Made by a program: the position numbers and the translations under genes
Assembly (NCBI RefSeq): GCF_000092645.1
Contig: NC_014165.1
Span: forward strand, 620,001 to 684,000
DNA: 64,000 nt
Source of the DNA: Thermobispora bispora DSM 43833
GTDB taxonomy: Bacteria > Actinomycetota > Actinomycetes > Streptosporangiales > Streptosporangiaceae
Direction: 5' to 3'
Part shown: piece by piece, positions 11,692 to 22,012 of the stretch
Layout: each line of letters starts with the position of its first letter
Position numbering within the stretch: position 1 is the stretch's first letter
Notes under the pieces: generated by a model
The model's database searches: none
Seen by the model: only the letters and a program-made list of their open reading frames with translations
What the model was told of the DNA's origin: nothing

Positions 11692-12060
11692 GTGATCCAG
11701 CAGGAGTCGCGGCTCAAGGTCGCCGACAACACGGGTGCCAAGGAGATCCTCTGCATCCGGGTACTCGGTGGCTCTGGTCGGCGCTACGCGGGGATCGGCG
11801 ACGTCATCGTCGCCACGGTGAAGGACGCCATCCCCGGCGGCAGCGTGAAGAAGGGCGACGTTGTGAAGGCCGTCGTGGTGCGCACCGCGAAGGAGCGCCG
11901 CCGTCCCGACGGCTCCTACATCCGCTTCGACGAGAACGCCGCGGTCCTCATCAGGGACAGTGGCGACCCGCGGGGGACGCGCATCTTCGGCCCTGTCGGG
12001 CGGGAGCTGCGGGACAAGAAGTTCATGCGCATCATCTCGCTCGCCCCGGAGGTGCTGTGA
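11692..12060 (+). CDS. rplN: 50S ribosomal protein L14
   Basis: L14 of the 50S interface (bridges B5/B8 and RsfS site), 122 aa, GTG start with AGGAG at 11681–11685. It begins [18 protein letters not shown], and the length is exactly that of the family. First gene of the spc part; coupled to rplX by TGATG. Confidence 0.97.
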   Translation: MIQQESRLKVADNTGAKEILCIRVLGGSGRRYAGIGDVIVATVKDAIPGGSVKKGDVVKAVVVRTAKERRRPDGSYIRFDENAAVLIRDSGDPRGTRIFGPVGRELRDKKFMRIISLAPEVL

Positions 12061-12377
12061 TGCCCAAGCTGCACGTGAAGAAGGGCGACCTCGTCCAGGT
12101 CATCGCGGGCAAGGACAAGGGCGCCAAGGGCCGGGTCATCCGCGCCTTGCCGCGTGAGCAGCGCGTGGTGGTCGAGGGCGTCAACCTGATCAAGAAGCAC
12201 TCCAAGGTCACCCACCAGGGGCCTCGCGGCGCCAAGGAGGGCGGAGTGCTGACCATGGAGGCGCCCATCCACGTGAGCAACGTCAAGAAGCTCAAGGATG
12301 ACGAGAAGGCCGAGAAGCCGGAGAAGAAGGCCGCCGCAAAGGGCGACACCACCGAGGCGACCGGTGAGGACAAGTGA
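12060..12377 (+). CDS. rplX: 50S ribosomal protein L24
   Basis: L24, an assembly-initiating KOW-domain protein, 105 aa. The ATG at 12060 overlaps the rplN stop. KOW motif [18 protein letters not shown] is present, with a Lys/Glu-rich C-terminus. Coupled to rplE by TGATG. Confidence 0.96.
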   Translation: MPKLHVKKGDLVQVIAGKDKGAKGRVIRALPREQRVVVEGVNLIKKHSKVTHQGPRGAKEGGVLTMEAPIHVSNVKKLKDDEKAEKPEKKAAAKGDTTEATGEDK

Positions 12378-12946
12378 TGACCGTCACCACTCAAGAGCGG
12401 GTCGTCCCGCGTCTCAAGCTGCGCTACCGCGAGGAGATCGTTCCTAAGCTGCGCGAGCAGTTCGGCTACAAGAACATCATGCAGGTGCCCAAGCTCACCA
12501 AGATCAAGGTGAACATGGGCATCGGTGAGGCGGCCCGTGACTCGAAGCTCATCGAGGGCGCGATCCGCGACCTCGCCGCGATCACCGGTCAGCGGCCGGC
12601 GATCGCCCGGGCCCGCAAGTCGATCGCGCAGTTCAAGCTTCGTGAGGGCATGCCGATCGGCGCGCACGTGACCCTGCGCGGCGACCGGATGTGGGAGTTC
12701 CTGGACCGGCTGCTCTCGCTCGCGCTGCCGCGCATCCGTGACTTCCGCGGCCTCTCGCCGAAGCAGTTCGACGGCCGGGGCAACTACACCTTCGGCCTCA
12801 CCGAGCAGCTGATGTTCCACGAGGTCGACCAGGACAAGATCGACCGCCTGCGCGGCATGGACATCACGATCGTCACCACGGCGACCGACGACGAACAGGG
12901 CCGGGCGCTGCTGAAGCTCCTCGGCTTCCCGTTCAAGGAAGCGTGA
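12377..12946 (+). CDS. rplE: 50S ribosomal protein L5
   Basis: L5, 5S-rRNA binding protein of the central protuberance, 189 aa. The ATG at 12377 overlaps the rplX stop. Conserved segments [12 protein letters not shown] and RDFRGL are present. rpsN follows after 43 nt. Confidence 0.96.
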   Translation: MTVTTQERVVPRLKLRYREEIVPKLREQFGYKNIMQVPKLTKIKVNMGIGEAARDSKLIEGAIRDLAAITGQRPAIARARKSIAQFKLREGMPIGAHVTLRGDRMWEFLDRLLSLALPRIRDFRGLSPKQFDGRGNYTFGLTEQLMFHEVDQDKIDRLRGMDITIVTTATDDEQGRALLKLLGFPFKEA

Positions 12947-12989
12947 GCAGCCTGAACGTGGCTGAGGGACCCGACAAGGAGACTTGATC

Positions 12990-13175
12990 ATGGCGAAGAC
13001 GGCACTGATCGTCAAGGCGCGGCGGAAGCCGAAGTTCAAGGTCAGGGCGTACACTCGCTGCACGCGTTGCGGCCGGCCCCGTTCCGTCTACCGCAAGTTC
13101 GGGCTGTGCCGAGTGTGCTTCCGCGAGATGGCGCACCGCGGCGAGCTGCCCGGCGTCACCAAGGCGAGCTGGTGA
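12990..13175 (+). CDS. rpsN: 30S ribosomal protein S14, zinc-binding type
   Basis: S14 type Z, 61 aa, with the zinc ribbon CTRCGRP and CRVCFRE. AAGGAG lies about 7 nt before the ATG. The alternative zinc-free paralogue used under zinc limitation in actinobacteria is not in the window. Confidence 0.96.
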   Translation: MAKTALIVKARRKPKFKVRAYTRCTRCGRPRSVYRKFGLCRVCFREMAHRGELPGVTKASW

Positions 13176-13237
13176 CCGCCGCCGGGTAGCCGGCCGTACA
13201 CCCCGAAGTCAGTAAGCAAGGAAGTCGTATCAACCCC

Positions 13238-13300
13238 GGGCGCTGTCCCCAGCGCCCCATGACCACACCGCAGGTCCCGGAGGGGAAACCGCGGTGAGGA
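13238..13300 (+). repeat. Hairpins between rpsN and rpsH
   Basis: An 8-bp perfect stem (13238–13245 with 13250–13257) and a looser CACCGC/GCGGTG pairing follow rpsN in a 137-nt gap. No T run; another example of the intercistronic hairpins in this cluster. Confidence 0.4.
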
Positions 13301-13312
13301 GGGCCACCGGCC

Positions 13313-13711
13313 ATGACGATGACGGACCCGATCGCAGACATGCTGACACGTCTGCGTAACGCGAACGCGGCCTATCACGACACCGTGTCGATGCCGTACT
13401 CCAAGATCAAGGCGCACATCGCCGAGATCCTCCAGCAGGAGGGCTACATCCAGTCCTGGAGCGTGGAGGACGCCAAGGTCGGCAAGAACCTCGTGATAGA
13501 GCTGAAGTTCGGGCCGAACCGTGAGCGTGCACTCGCGGGCCTGCGCCGGGTCTCGAAGCCCGGTCTGCGGGTCTACGCCAAGAAGGACAACCTGCCCCGT
13601 GTGCTGGGCGGCCTGGGCATCGCGATCCTGTCGACGTCCAGCGGCCTCATGACGGACAAGCAGGCCAGGAAGCGTGGAGTTGGCGGGGAAGTCCTCGCCT
13701 ACGTCTGGTAA
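13313..13711 (+). CDS. rpsH: 30S ribosomal protein S8
   Basis: S8, a primary 16S-rRNA binder and, in many bacteria, regulator of the spc operon. 132 aa, beginning [16 protein letters not shown]. Conserved C-terminal [22 protein letters not shown] is complete. rplF follows after 19 nt. Confidence 0.96.
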   Translation: MTMTDPIADMLTRLRNANAAYHDTVSMPYSKIKAHIAEILQQEGYIQSWSVEDAKVGKNLVIELKFGPNRERALAGLRRVSKPGLRVYAKKDNLPRVLGGLGIAILSTSSGLMTDKQARKRGVGGEVLAYVW

Positions 13712-13730
13712 CGAGGGGAGGAAGCAGAGC

Positions 13731-14273
13731 ATGTCGCGGATCGGACGGCTGCCCATCCCCGTACCGGCAGGTGTCGAAGTCACGATCGATGGCCGGCATG
13801 TCCAGGTCAAGGGGCCGAAGGGCACGCTCTCGCACACCGTTGCCGAGCCGATCCAGGTGTCGAGGGCCGAGGACGGGTCGATCCAGGTCACCCGTCCCAA
13901 CGACGAGAACAAGGTGCGGGCGCTGCACGGCCTGACCCGCACGCTCATCGCCAACATGGTGACGGGCGTGACCCAGGGGTACAGCAAGACGCTGGAGATC
14001 GTCGGCGTCGGTTACCGTGTCCAGGCCAAGAGCCCGACCCAGCTTGAGTTCGCTCTGGGGTACAGCCACCCGATTGTCGTCGACGCGCCGGAGGGGATCA
14101 CCTTCCGCGTGGAGAAGCCGACCCTCTTCCACGTCGAGGGCATCGACAAGCAGAAGGTCGGTCAGGTCGCCGCGAACATCAGGAAGCTGCGCAAGCCGGA
14201 TCCGTACAAGGGCAAGGGCGTGCGCTACCAGGGCGAAGTGATCCGCCGTAAGGTCGGGAAGGCTGGTAAGTAG
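13731..14273 (+). CDS. rplF: 50S ribosomal protein L6
   Basis: L6, near the sarcin-ricin loop and factor-binding site, 180 aa. The ATG at 13731 gives the family start [15 protein letters not shown] and has GAGG upstream; the longer in-frame extension into rpsH is rejected. C-terminal [20 protein letters not shown] is intact. Confidence 0.97.
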   Translation: MSRIGRLPIPVPAGVEVTIDGRHVQVKGPKGTLSHTVAEPIQVSRAEDGSIQVTRPNDENKVRALHGLTRTLIANMVTGVTQGYSKTLEIVGVGYRVQAKSPTQLEFALGYSHPIVVDAPEGITFRVEKPTLFHVEGIDKQKVGQVAANIRKLRKPDPYKGKGVRYQGEVIRRKVGKAGK

Positions 14274-14275
14274 GC

Positions 14276-14659
14276 ATGGCTAGCAAGATTGCGTTCCGCA
14301 AGCGCACGGCCGCCCGCGTCGTGGCGCGAGCCCGCCGACACCGCCGCGTCCGCAAGAAGATCTTCGGTACGGCTGAGCGTCCGCGTCTGGTCGTCACGCG
14401 GTCCACCCGGCACATGTTCGTGCAGATCGTGGACGACACCAAGGGGCACACGCTGGTGAGCGCCTCCACCATGGACGCCTCGCTGCGCGGCCTGGAGGGC
14501 ACCAAGACCGAGAAGGCGAGGAAGGTCGGCGAGCTCCTCGCTCAGCGGGCCAAGGCCGCCGGAATCACCCAGGTCGTGTTCGACCGGGGTGGCAACCGCT
14601 ACGCAGGGCGCATCGCGGCTCTCGCCGACAGCGCCCGTGAAGGCGGGCTGGTGTTCTGA
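14276..14659 (+). CDS. rplR: 50S ribosomal protein L18
   Basis: L18, 5S-rRNA-binding protein, 127 aa. It begins with a basic N-terminus ([21 protein letters not shown]) and contains the conserved [16 protein letters not shown] strand. Starts 2 nt after rplF; rpsE follows after 64 nt. Confidence 0.96.
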   Translation: MASKIAFRKRTAARVVARARRHRRVRKKIFGTAERPRLVVTRSTRHMFVQIVDDTKGHTLVSASTMDASLRGLEGTKTEKARKVGELLAQRAKAAGITQVVFDRGGNRYAGRIAALADSAREGGLVF

Positions 14660-14723
14660 TGGCCCCGGCCCGTGGGTTTCGAGTGATGGCCCGTGAGACG
14701 AGCAACGAGAAGAGGAACCACTG

Positions 14724-15356
14724 ATGGCTGCAGCTCCGCGTCGCGGCGCAGGCGGCGGTGGCGAGCGGCGGGACCGTCGTGAAGATCGCCGCGGGGGCGC
14801 CGCAGACAAGGGCGTCTCGTACATCGAGCGCGTTGTAAAGATCAACCGAGTCGCGAAGGTCGTCAAGGGCGGCCGGCGGTTCAGCTTCACCGCGCTGGTC
14901 GTGGTCGGTGACGGCAACGGCCTCGTCGGGGTCGGGTACGGCAAGGCCAAGGAGGTGCCCGCGGCCATCGCCAAGGGCGTCGAGGAGGCCAAGAAGCACT
15001 TCTTCCGCGTGCCGCGGATCCAGGGCACGATCCCGCACGCCGTGATCGGCGAGGAGGCGGCCGGCGTCGTCCTGCTCCGCCCGGCGTCGCCGGGTACCGG
15101 TGTCATCGCGGGTGGCCCGGTGCGCGCGGTCCTGGAGTGCGCCGGCATCCATGACGTGCTGTCCAAGTCGCTCGGTTCGGACAACCCGATCAACATTGTG
15201 CACGCCACGGTGAAGGCGCTGAAGAGCCTGAACCGGCCCGAGGAGATCGCGGCTCGTCGTGGCCTGCCGCTCGAGGAGGTCGCGCCCGCGGCGATGCTGC
15301 GGGCCCGTGCCGAGGGCCTCGCCGAGGCCGCGGCGGCTGCGAAGGCGGTGAGCTGA
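14724..15356 (+). CDS. rpsE: 30S ribosomal protein S5
   Basis: S5, involved in decoding fidelity and the mRNA entry helicase, 210 aa. A Gly/Arg-rich N-terminal extension of about 30 residues precedes the core [18 protein letters not shown]. The spectinomycin loop looks normal. Starts 2 nt before rpmD ends the coupling chain. Confidence 0.95.
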   Translation: MAAAPRRGAGGGGERRDRREDRRGGAADKGVSYIERVVKINRVAKVVKGGRRFSFTALVVVGDGNGLVGVGYGKAKEVPAAIAKGVEEAKKHFFRVPRIQGTIPHAVIGEEAAGVVLLRPASPGTGVIAGGPVRAVLECAGIHDVLSKSLGSDNPINIVHATVKALKSLNRPEEIAARRGLPLEEVAPAAMLRARAEGLAEAAAAAKAVS

Positions 15357-15358
15357 CG

Positions 15359-15556
15359 ATGGCCCGACTGAAGATCACCCAGGTCCGGTCGCAGATCGGC
15401 AGCAGGCAGAACCAGCGGGACACGCTGCGTTCGCTGGGTCTGAAGCGGATCGGTGACGTGGTGATCAAGGATGATCGCCCGGAGATCCGGGGGATGGTCG
15501 CCACCGTCTCCCACCTCGTGCAGGTAACTGAGCTCACCGAGGAGGGGGGCAACTAG
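15359..15556 (+). CDS. rpmD: 50S ribosomal protein L30
   Basis: L30, 65 aa, beginning [14 protein letters not shown], with conserved [16 protein letters not shown]. Two nt from rpsE and two nt from rplO, so part of the same translational chain. Confidence 0.95.
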   Translation: MARLKITQVRSQIGSRQNQRDTLRSLGLKRIGDVVIKDDRPEIRGMVATVSHLVQVTELTEEGGN

Positions 15557-15558
15557 CG

Positions 15559-16014
15559 ATGACGGAGAGGTCTCCGCTCAAGATCCACGATCTCCGCCCG
15601 GCCCCGGGAGCGAACCGTCCCAGGATCCGCAAGGGCCGCGGTGAGGCCTCGAAGGGCAAGACCGCGGGCCGTGGTACCAAGGGCTCCAAGGCCAGGACCA
15701 CGATCCGGCCCGGTTTCGAGGGCGGTCAGCTTCCGCTCCAGCGGCGAGTGCCGAAGCTGAAGGGCTTCTCCAACAGCCTGTTCAAGAAGACCTACCAGGT
15801 CGTCAACCTCAGCCAGCTGGCGAAGCTCTACCCGCAGGGCGGAGAGGTGACCCCGGAGGACCTGGTCGCCAAGGGCGCGGTCCGCAAGAACCAGCCGGTG
15901 AAGGTGCTGGGCAACGGGGAGATCTCCGTGGCGCTGAACGTGAAGGCGCACGCGTTCTCCGCCAGCGCCAAGGAGAAGATCGCCGCGGCCGGCGGCTCGG
16001 TCTCACAGCTGTAA
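15559..16014 (+). CDS. rplO: 50S ribosomal protein L15
   Basis: L15, a late-assembly protein with a long rRNA-penetrating tail, 151 aa. The N-terminal Gly/Lys/Arg stretch ([20 protein letters not shown]) is typical. Followed by a hairpin and a 184-nt gap before secY. Confidence 0.96.
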   Translation: MTERSPLKIHDLRPAPGANRPRIRKGRGEASKGKTAGRGTKGSKARTTIRPGFEGGQLPLQRRVPKLKGFSNSLFKKTYQVVNLSQLAKLYPQGGEVTPEDLVAKGAVRKNQPVKVLGNGEISVALNVKAHAFSASAKEKIAAAGGSVSQL

Positions 16015-16034
16015 AGATGACTGACGCACCAGGG

Positions 16035-16061
16035 CGCGGAGGCTCGTAATGAGCCTCCGCG
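16035..16061 (+). terminator. Terminator-like hairpin between rplO and secY
   Basis: Perfect 11-bp stem (16035–16045 with 16051–16061) with a 5-nt loop, followed by a mixed sequence containing few T residues. It may partly separate the spc genes from secY-adk-map. TTAGAGT at 16073 could be a -10 for secY, but no good -35 is visible. Confidence 0.5.
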
Positions 16062-16198
16062 TCCGTTAGTGCGTTAGAGTTCGCTGGAAGCGGGCGCGCA
16101 TCGCGGCCCGACTCGATACCCGTTCACTGGCAAGCAGACATGTCGATGGACGCCCCCCAGACCATCGCCGACCGCGTCACAGGCGCGCAGGAGGGACC

Positions 16199-17506
16199 GT
16201 GCTAACCGCGATCACCCGGGCTTTCCGGACACCGGACCTGCGCAAGAAGCTGCTGTTCACGCTGGGCATCATCGTGCTGTTCCGGCTCGGCTCGGTGCTC
16301 CCGACCCCCGGCGTGAACTCCGAGAACATCCGCCTGTGCCTTGAGCAGGCCCAGGCGGGGGATGCCGGCAACATCTACGGGATGGTGCAGCTGTTCAGCG
16401 GCGGCGCCCTCCTGAAACTTTCAGTGTTCGCGCTGGGGATCATGCCGTACATCACGGCGAGCATCATCCTCCAGCTCCTCACCGTGGTGATCCCCCGTCT
16501 GGAGACGCTGAAGAAGGAGGGGCAGGCCGGTCAGGCCAAGATCACCCAGTACACCCGGTACCTGACGGTCGCCCTGGCGGTGCTCCAGTCGACGGCGTTC
16601 ATCGCGCTCGCCCGGAGCGGTCAGCTCTTCCCGAGCTGCACCGAGCCGATCCTGGTGAGCGAGGACATCTTCCCGCTCGTCACCATGGTCGTCACTATGA
16701 CGGCGGGCACCGCGGTGATCATGTGGCTCGGTGAGCTGATCACCGACCGCGGCATCGGGAACGGCATGTCGCTCCTGATCTTCACTCAGGTGATCGCGGT
16801 GTTCCCGGCCGAGCTGGTGAACATCTACCGCCAGAGCCCGCTCAAGTTCGTCGTGGTGATGGCCGTCGGCGTGGTGATCATCGGGGTCGTCATCTTCATC
16901 GAGCAGGCGCAGCGGCGGATCCCGGTGCAGTACGCCAAGCGGCTGGTCGGGCGGCGCATGTACGGGGGGACGTCGACCTATATCCCGCTGAAGGTGAACC
17001 AGGCGGGCATCATCCCGGTCATCTTCGCGTCCTCGCTCCTGTACCTGCCCCAGCTCGCCGTCACGCTGTTCGGCAACACCGAGAACCCGAACGTGATCAT
17101 CGAGTGGTTCGCCGAGAACCTGGTACGCGGCGATCACCCGGTCTACATGGCGGCGTTCTTCGCCCTCATCATCTTCTTCACGTACTTCTACGTCTCCATT
17201 ACCTTCAACCCCGCTGAAGTGGCCGACAACATGAAGAAGTACGGTGGGTTCATTCCGGGCATCCGCCCGGGCCGGCCGACCGCGGAGTACCTCAACTACG
17301 TGCTCACGCGGCTCACCGCCGCCGGCGCACCGTACCTCGGGGTGATCTCCCTCATCCCGATCGTCGCGCTGGCGGTGGCCGGTGCAAGCCAGAACTTCCC
17401 GTTCGGAGGGACCAGCATTCTGATCATGGTTGGTGTCGGCCTTGATACGGTCAAGCAGATCGAGAGTCAGCTGCAGCAGCGGAACTACGAGGGCTTTCTG
17501 AGATAG
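16199..17506 (+). CDS. secY: Preprotein translocase subunit SecY
   Basis: Channel subunit of the SecYEG translocon in the cytoplasmic membrane. 435 aa, GTG start with GAGGG upstream. Ten hydrophobic segments are visible, including the first ([20 protein letters not shown]) and the conserved cytosolic loop with GMSLLIF and YAKRLVGRR. The stop TAG overlaps the adk GTG by one base, so secY and adk are coupled. Confidence 0.96.
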   Translation: MLTAITRAFRTPDLRKKLLFTLGIIVLFRLGSVLPTPGVNSENIRLCLEQAQAGDAGNIYGMVQLFSGGALLKLSVFALGIMPYITASIILQLLTVVIPRLETLKKEGQAGQAKITQYTRYLTVALAVLQSTAFIALARSGQLFPSCTEPILVSEDIFPLVTMVVTMTAGTAVIMWLGELITDRGIGNGMSLLIFTQVIAVFPAELVNIYRQSPLKFVVVMAVGVVIIGVVIFIEQAQRRIPVQYAKRLVGRRMYGGTSTYIPLKVNQAGIIPVIFASSLLYLPQLAVTLFGNTENPNVIIEWFAENLVRGDHPVYMAAFFALIIFFTYFYVSITFNPAEVADNMKKYGGFIPGIRPGRPTAEYLNYVLTRLTAAGAPYLGVISLIPIVALAVAGASQNFPFGGTSILIMVGVGLDTVKQIESQLQQRNYEGFLR

Positions 17507-18159
17507 TGCGCGTCGTCCTGGTCGGGCCCCCCGGAGCAGGTAAGGGGACGCAGGCCCAGTACATCGCATCGCACCTGTCGGTCCCCAAGATCTCAACTGG
17601 GGACATCTTCCGCGCGAACGTCTCGCGTGGCACGGAACTCGGCAAACTTGCCAAGGAGTACATGGACCGCGGCGAGCTCGTCCCCGACGAGGTGACGATC
17701 GCCATGGTCCGCGACCGGCTCTTGCAGGACGACGCCCGGGAGGGGTTCCTGCTCGACGGGTTCCCCCGGAACGTGCCGCAGGCAGAGGTCTTGAAGGAGA
17801 TGCTCGCCGAGTTCGGCGCGTCCCTCGACGTGGTCCTGGAGCTGAAGGTCGACGACGAGGAGGTCATCCGGCGGCTCTCCGGCCGGAGGACCTGCCGCTC
17901 CTGTGGCAAGGTCTGGCACGTGGTGTTCGACCCGCCGGCCGTGGAGGGCGTCTGCGACGCCTGCGGCGGCGAGCTGTTCCAGCGGGACGACGACCGGGAG
18001 GAGACCATCCGGCGGCGTCTCGAGGTCTATCAGGAACAGACGGCTCCACTGATCTCCTTCTACGAGAAGGAGGGCATCCTCGCGGGGATCGACGCGACCG
18101 GACCGGTCGAAGAGGTCACCCAGCGGGCGTTGTCGGTGTTGCGGCGTTTCGGTAACTGA
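17506..18159 (+). CDS. adk: Adenylate kinase
   Basis: Interconverts ATP + AMP and 2 ADP. 217 aa, long form. P-loop GPPGAGKGT at 7–15, AMP site DGFPRN near 84–89. The LID domain carries four cysteines (130, 133, 150, 153), the zinc-binding variant seen in many Gram-positives. GTG start overlaps the secY stop; a perfect terminator follows. Confidence 0.96.
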   Translation: MRVVLVGPPGAGKGTQAQYIASHLSVPKISTGDIFRANVSRGTELGKLAKEYMDRGELVPDEVTIAMVRDRLLQDDAREGFLLDGFPRNVPQAEVLKEMLAEFGASLDVVLELKVDDEEVIRRLSGRRTCRSCGKVWHVVFDPPAVEGVCDACGGELFQRDDDREETIRRRLEVYQEQTAPLISFYEKEGILAGIDATGPVEEVTQRALSVLRRFGN

Positions 18160-18175
18160 CCGAGGCCGGGGCGAG

Positions 18176-18215
18176 GAACGCCACTCCACGACCTGGAGTG
18201 GCGTTCAGTCTTGTT
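18176..18215 (+). terminator. Intrinsic terminator after adk
   Basis: Perfect 12-bp stem (18176–18187 with 18195–18206), 7-nt loop, then AGTCTTGTT. One of the cleanest terminators in the window, placed between adk and map. Confidence 0.75.
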
Positions 18216-18251
18216 AGGCGAGCTCGGGGATCATCCGCGGGAGTGGCATAG

Positions 18252-19067
18252 GTGTTCAGGAAGAGCAGACACGGGATCCAGATCAAGACGAAGGAGCAGA
18301 TCGAGCTGATGCGCGCCGCCGGGCTCGTGGTCGCGCGCACGCTCGAGCTGCTCCGGAAAGAGGTCCGCCCCGGCATCACCACCCTGGATCTCGACCGGAT
18401 CGCCGAGGAGGCGATCCGGGACCAGGGAGCGATCCCCTCGTTCAAGGGCTACCACGGCTACCCCGCCACCATCTGCGCCTCGGTGAACCACGAGGTGGTC
18501 CACGGCATCCCCCACGACCGGCGGCGGCTCCGGGAGGGTGACATCATCTCCATCGACTGCGGCGCGATCCTCGACGGCTGGCACGGGGACGCGGCGATCA
18601 CGGTCCCGGTGGGGGAGGTGTCGCCCGAGCTGACCAAGCTGATGCAGGTGACCGAGGAGGCCATGTGGCGGGGGATCTCCGCGCTCCGGGTCGGCGGTCA
18701 CCTCTCCGACATTGGCTTCCGCATCGAGCGGTACGTCCGCTCCCAGGGCCGGTACGGCATCCCCCCGGAGTACGGCGGGCACGGCATCGGCACCGAGATG
18801 CACATGGAGCCGTGGGTGGCGAACTACGGCAAGCCCGGCCGGGGACCCCGCTTCGAGGTCGGCATGTGCTTCGCCATCGAGCCCATGGTCAACCTGGGCA
18901 CGCCGCGGACCAGGGTGCTCAGCGACGAGTGGACCGTGGTCACGCTCGACGGCCGGCCGTCGGCGCACTTCGAGCACAGCGTGGCGCTGACCGAGGACGG
19001 GCCGCTCGTGCTCACCGCGCTCGACGGGGGAGCCTCGCGCCTGAAGGGGCAGGGCGCGGCGAACTGA
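18252..19067 (+). CDS. map: Methionine aminopeptidase, type I
   Basis: Removes the N-terminal Met from nascent proteins. 271 aa, GTG start. The five metal ligands Asp102, Asp113, His177, Glu210 and Glu241 and the substrate histidine His84 are all present. It keeps the usual adk–map order, but the terminator upstream suggests its own transcription, although no promoter is evident in the 45 nt before the start. Confidence 0.95.
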   Translation: MFRKSRHGIQIKTKEQIELMRAAGLVVARTLELLRKEVRPGITTLDLDRIAEEAIRDQGAIPSFKGYHGYPATICASVNHEVVHGIPHDRRRLREGDIISIDCGAILDGWHGDAAITVPVGEVSPELTKLMQVTEEAMWRGISALRVGGHLSDIGFRIERYVRSQGRYGIPPEYGGHGIGTEMHMEPWVANYGKPGRGPRFEVGMCFAIEPMVNLGTPRTRVLSDEWTVVTLDGRPSAHFEHSVALTEDGPLVLTALDGGASRLKGQGAAN

Positions 19068-19135
19068 GCCGGCCGGGCCGTCCCGCACACCCCGCCCCAC
19101 CTGGCATGTCGCGCCACCGGTGCGCCGGCACGACC

Positions 19136-19163
19136 AAGGCCCGCGCGACGCGCGCGGGGCCTT
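19136..19163. terminator. Bidirectional hairpin between map and the minus-strand genes
   Basis: A stem of about 12 bp with one bulged C (19136–19147 with 19151–19163) and a 3-nt loop lies between convergent genes and can serve both strands. Confidence 0.6.
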
Positions 19164-19181
19164 GCGCGGGGGCGCCGAGGC

Positions 19182-19433
19182 TCAGGCGGTCGGCGGCTCC
19201 GGGCGGTCGATGATCCGCTCCCAGGTGCCGCCGGGGCGGCGGCGCACCACCTGCACCCGTCCGCCGGCGCCGTCGGCGGGGCGGGTGGAGGTGAGGGCGA
19301 GGTCGCCGTACCGGAGCGTCGGCAGCGGCTGCTCCACCCGGAACGGGAGCGGGGCGTGCTCGAGCGCCGGAACCCTGTCCTGTGGGCCGGCTTGGGGTGG
19401 CGTGCGGATACGGCCGGGCTCAGGAGCGCGCAC
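19182..19433 (-). pseudogene. C-terminal remnant of an NTF2/SnoaL-like (DUF4440-type) protein
   Basis: An 83-codon frame whose last 50 residues (LRYGDLALTSTRPADG, then VVRRRPGGTWERIIDRP) resemble the C-terminal half of small NTF2/SnoaL-like proteins. Such proteins are usually 120–150 aa, so the N-terminal half is missing. The frame begins with a GTG inside the last codons of the kinase gene just upstream (14-nt overlap), so it could be translated by coupling. I read it as a truncated gene left after a deletion; a shortened functional protein is possible. Confidence 0.45.
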
Positions 19434-20013
19434 CCTGCCAGGCGCGCACGCAGCGGTCGATCTGCTCGGCCAGCGGCGGCGCGCCGAGCCGGTTGTCGAT
19501 CTCGACGTGCGGCACCACCGGCGGCTCGTCCACCCGGATCGCCCGCAGGAAGTTCTCGAAGTTCGCGAGCTTCCCGGCGTCGCGGGTGAGCCCGCGCTCG
19601 ACGAGCCTGCGCCCCAGGGTGGGTCCGTCGGAGCGGACCCACAGCAGGTGCACCACGCCGCCGCCGAGCTCGTCCACCCAGCGCCGCCAGAGCTCCGCGT
19701 CGTGCACCTGGCTCGTGAACGGGCCGGCGAGCATCACCGGGCAGCCGTGGGAGCGGATCTGGCGGGCGGTCGCGGTGAGCCCGGCGTACTCGTGCACCTT
19801 GACGTGCCGGTCGTACCAGGGGCCCTCCCGCTCCCCCTCCGGCCTGCCGTACGCGGCGAGCATCGCCGCCACGAAGCCGCCGTACACGGTGTCCTTGTCG
19901 AGCAGCGCCGGGACGGGGTCGAGCCTCGCGAGCAGCAGCTCGCACACGGTCGACTTCCCCGCGCCCGGCGGTCCGGAGACGATCCACAGCGGAGCGGGCA
20001 TGCTCTCCAGCAT
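19420..20013 (-). CDS. P-loop ATPase/kinase, AAA_33-like, unknown substrate
   Basis: Small P-loop protein of the zeta-toxin/gluconokinase-like class of phosphotransferases. Walker [11 protein letters not shown] lies at the N-terminus. DKDTVYGGF and [13 protein letters not shown] follow, and an LID-like stretch [16 protein letters not shown] contributes arginines. 197 aa from the ATG at 20013; an ATG at 20001 is an alternative with a closer GGAG. Lies alone on the minus strand between map and a DUF1707 gene. No substrate can be assigned. Confidence 0.75.
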   Translation of the reverse strand: MLESMPAPLWIVSGPPGAGKSTVCELLLARLDPVPALLDKDTVYGGFVAAMLAAYGRPEGEREGPWYDRHVKVHEYAGLTATARQIRSHGCPVMLAGPFTSQVHDAELWRRWVDELGGGVVHLLWVRSDGPTLGRRLVERGLTRDAGKLANFENFLRAIRVDEPPVVPHVEIDNRLGAPPLAEQIDRCVRAWQGARS

Positions 20014-20129
20014 CGCAGCCGCCCGCCCCGGCCGGTCACCCGGCCGCCGGCACCGCCCGCCGCGCGGCCTCCGGGTCGGGGCGGCGAGGGGCATAATGGG
20101 GGCGATTGCGGAGATCGGCGGGAGTTGCA

Positions 20130-20570
20130 ATGTCGATATCGCCGGAGATGCGGGCCTCGGACCGCGACCGGGACCGGGTGGCCGAGGCGCTGCGGGAGCA
20201 TCTGGCCGAGGGGCGGCTCACCGTCGACGAGTTCAACGAGCGGCTGGAGCGGGTCTATCAGAGCCGTACGTACGGTGAGCTCGCAAAGATCACCGCTGAT
20301 CTTCCCGAGATCGACCTCCACCGGCCGCCGGCGCCGGCGCCCTCGAAGGAGGTGGCGCGCAAGCGGAGGCCCGCCGAGGTCGCCCTGAAGGCGAGCTGGG
20401 CGGCCTGGGCGACCGCGAGCAGCATCAACTGGGTGATCTGGCTGATCGTGTCGATCACCACGGGCACGTGGATCTACCCCTGGCCGTTGTGGGTGATGGG
20501 CCCGTGGGGGGCGGCCCTCCTCGTCGGCACCATCTTCGGCCGGCAGTTCGGCCACGGCCGCAACGGGTGA
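20130..20570 (+). CDS. DUF1707 and 2TM domain membrane protein
   Basis: 146 aa. Residues about 7–60 match the DUF1707 pattern ([28 protein letters not shown] and [13 protein letters not shown]), a small soluble domain common in actinobacteria. Two hydrophobic helices follow ([18 protein letters not shown] and [14 protein letters not shown]). The ATG at 20130 has GGGAG five nt upstream. Divergent from the kinase gene. Function unknown; such proteins are inner-membrane. Confidence 0.8.
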   Translation: MSISPEMRASDRDRDRVAEALREHLAEGRLTVDEFNERLERVYQSRTYGELAKITADLPEIDLHRPPAPAPSKEVARKRRPAEVALKASWAAWATASSINWVIWLIVSITTGTWIYPWPLWVMGPWGAALLVGTIFGRQFGHGRNG

Positions 20571-20896
20571 GCCACGGCGGCCGCGGCGGGTGAGGCCGGC
20601 CGTACCGGATCCGGGGAGCGGGACGCGCCGCGCGGGGAGCGCGGTGGGCGGCGGCCGCCGGGGGAGGACGGCGGCACGCCCGGCGGCCGTTCTGAGCGGG
20701 CCGGCGGATCGCACCGGCGCCGTCGTGGACCGGCCGGCACGTCTCACCCGGCGGCACCCGGCGGCGGAGGGCGCGGAGCGGCCACGCGGCCCGGAGCCCG
20801 GCGGGTCCGAGCCCGGCGAGAGCGCACCTCACCGGAGCACGGCACGGCTTGCGGTAATCTTCAACGGGGTCGTGTCGGCGCCCCGGCGTGCCTTCG
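20571..20896. other. Gene-free GC-rich spacer
   Basis: About 330 bp between the DUF1707 gene and the infA promoter region. Open frames here show no start signal, no domain and no codon bias. I see nothing functional in it. Confidence 0.5.
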
Positions 20897-20927
20897 TTTC
20901 GCATCGCAGGCCAGGGTGTCGTACACT
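20897..20927 (+). promoter_or_regulatory. Probable promoter of infA-rpmJ-rpsM-rpsK-rpsD-rpoA-rplQ
   Basis: TACACT at 20922–20927 is a good actinobacterial -10, with a weak TTTCGC (20897–20902) about 19 nt upstream. The long gap upstream and the lack of a promoter nearer infA support a start around 20934. Confidence 0.45.
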
Positions 20928-21060
20928 CCTTTGTCGGTTCACTATGACCTTTTGCGCCAGGCGGTCGGGCTGACCGCCGCTCCCTGGAAGCGCCCGAAGG
21001 TCGCGGCTGCTTAGTGTTCCGAATTCTCCGCAGACGACCGATCAGTGAAACGCGAGGACC

Positions 21061-21282
21061 ATGGCCAAGAAGGACGGCGCCATCGAGATTGAGGGCACGG
21101 TAGTCGAGACGCTCCCGAACGCGATGTTCCGGGTGCAACTCGACAACGGGCACATGGTCCTGGCCCATATCAGCGGCCGGATGCGGATGCACTACATCCG
21201 GATCCTGCCCGACGATCGGGTCGTCGTGGAGCTGAGCCCCTACGACCTGAGTCGGGGGCGGATCGTCTACCGGTACAAGTAG
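21061..21282 (+). CDS. infA: Translation initiation factor IF-1
   Basis: Blocks the A site during initiation. 73 aa, exact family length, S1-like OB fold starting [20 protein letters not shown], with conserved [16 protein letters not shown]-type region (here LPDD). GAGG precedes the ATG. First gene of the alpha-operon part. Confidence 0.97.
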   Translation: MAKKDGAIEIEGTVVETLPNAMFRVQLDNGHMVLAHISGRMRMHYIRILPDDRVVVELSPYDLSRGRIVYRYK

Positions 21283-21325
21283 GCCTCTCTGCCGAGGGCG
21301 GGCCGTACACGGAACGAAAAGGACC

Positions 21326-21439
21326 ATGAAGGTTAGGCCGAGCGTTAAGAAGATCTGCGACAAGTGCCGGGTGATCCGCCGGCACGGTCGTGTGATGGTG
21401 ATCTGCGAGAACCTGCGCCACAAGCAGCGTCAGGGTTAG
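21326..21439 (+). CDS. rpmJ: 50S ribosomal protein L36, zinc-binding form
   Basis: 37-residue protein starting [15 protein letters not shown] and ending NLRHKQRQG. Zinc ligands Cys11, Cys14, Cys27 and His32 are all present (the C+ form). AAAGGA precedes the ATG. Between infA and rpsM as in most bacteria. Confidence 0.95.
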   Translation: MKVRPSVKKICDKCRVIRRHGRVMVICENLRHKQRQG

Positions 21440-21598
21440 TCCGAGTCAGGAAACGCGTCTCACACCCGCGAAGGCGGTCTCCTCGCGGAGGCCGAACCGC
21501 GTGGGAGACCCCCGGACGGAGGCCGGGGCCCTCGCCCAGGGCATGGGGAGGGAGGTGCGGCGCAAAACCTCCGCGACAAGAAAAGGAGAATGCCCACT

Positions 21599-21979
21599 AT
21601 GGCCCGCTTGGTAGGCGTCGACCTCCCCCGCGACAAGCGGTTGGAGATCGCCCTCACCTACATCTACGGGATTGGCCGTTCCCGCGCCAAGGAGATTCTG
21701 AAGGCGACGGGGATCAACCCCGACCTGCGCGTCTACCAGCTCACCGACGCCGAGCTGGTGCCGATCCGTGACTACATCGAGGCGAACTACAAGGTCGAAG
21801 GCGACCTCCGCCGCGAGGTCCAGGCCGACATTCGCCGGAAGATCGAGATCGGTTGCTACCAGGGCATCCGCCACCGCAAGGGGCTGCCCGTCCGCGGTCA
21901 GCGGACCCAGACGAACGCGCGGACCCGCAAGGGCAAGCGCAAGACCGTCGCCGGGAAGAAGAAGCCGGGCAAGAAGTAG
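21599..21979 (+). CDS. rpsM: 30S ribosomal protein S13
   Basis: S13 of the 30S head (bridges B1a/B1b), 126 aa. The ATG at 21599 ([14 protein letters not shown]) is chosen over the one at 21590 because AAGGAG at 21583–21588 sits directly against the earlier ATG but about 10 nt from this one, and the family begins MARL. Lys-rich C-terminus is complete. Confidence 0.95.
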   Translation: MARLVGVDLPRDKRLEIALTYIYGIGRSRAKEILKATGINPDLRVYQLTDAELVPIRDYIEANYKVEGDLRREVQADIRRKIEIGCYQGIRHRKGLPVRGQRTQTNARTRKGKRKTVAGKKKPGKK

Positions 21980-22012
21980 TCCTAGCAGCCAAAATTCCAG
22001 GAGAGCGCATAA

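Noticed and set aside
20590-20973. 127-codon plus-strand frame before infA
   Set aside because: No ribosome site, no domain, composition of random GC-rich DNA, and it runs over the probable infA promoter.
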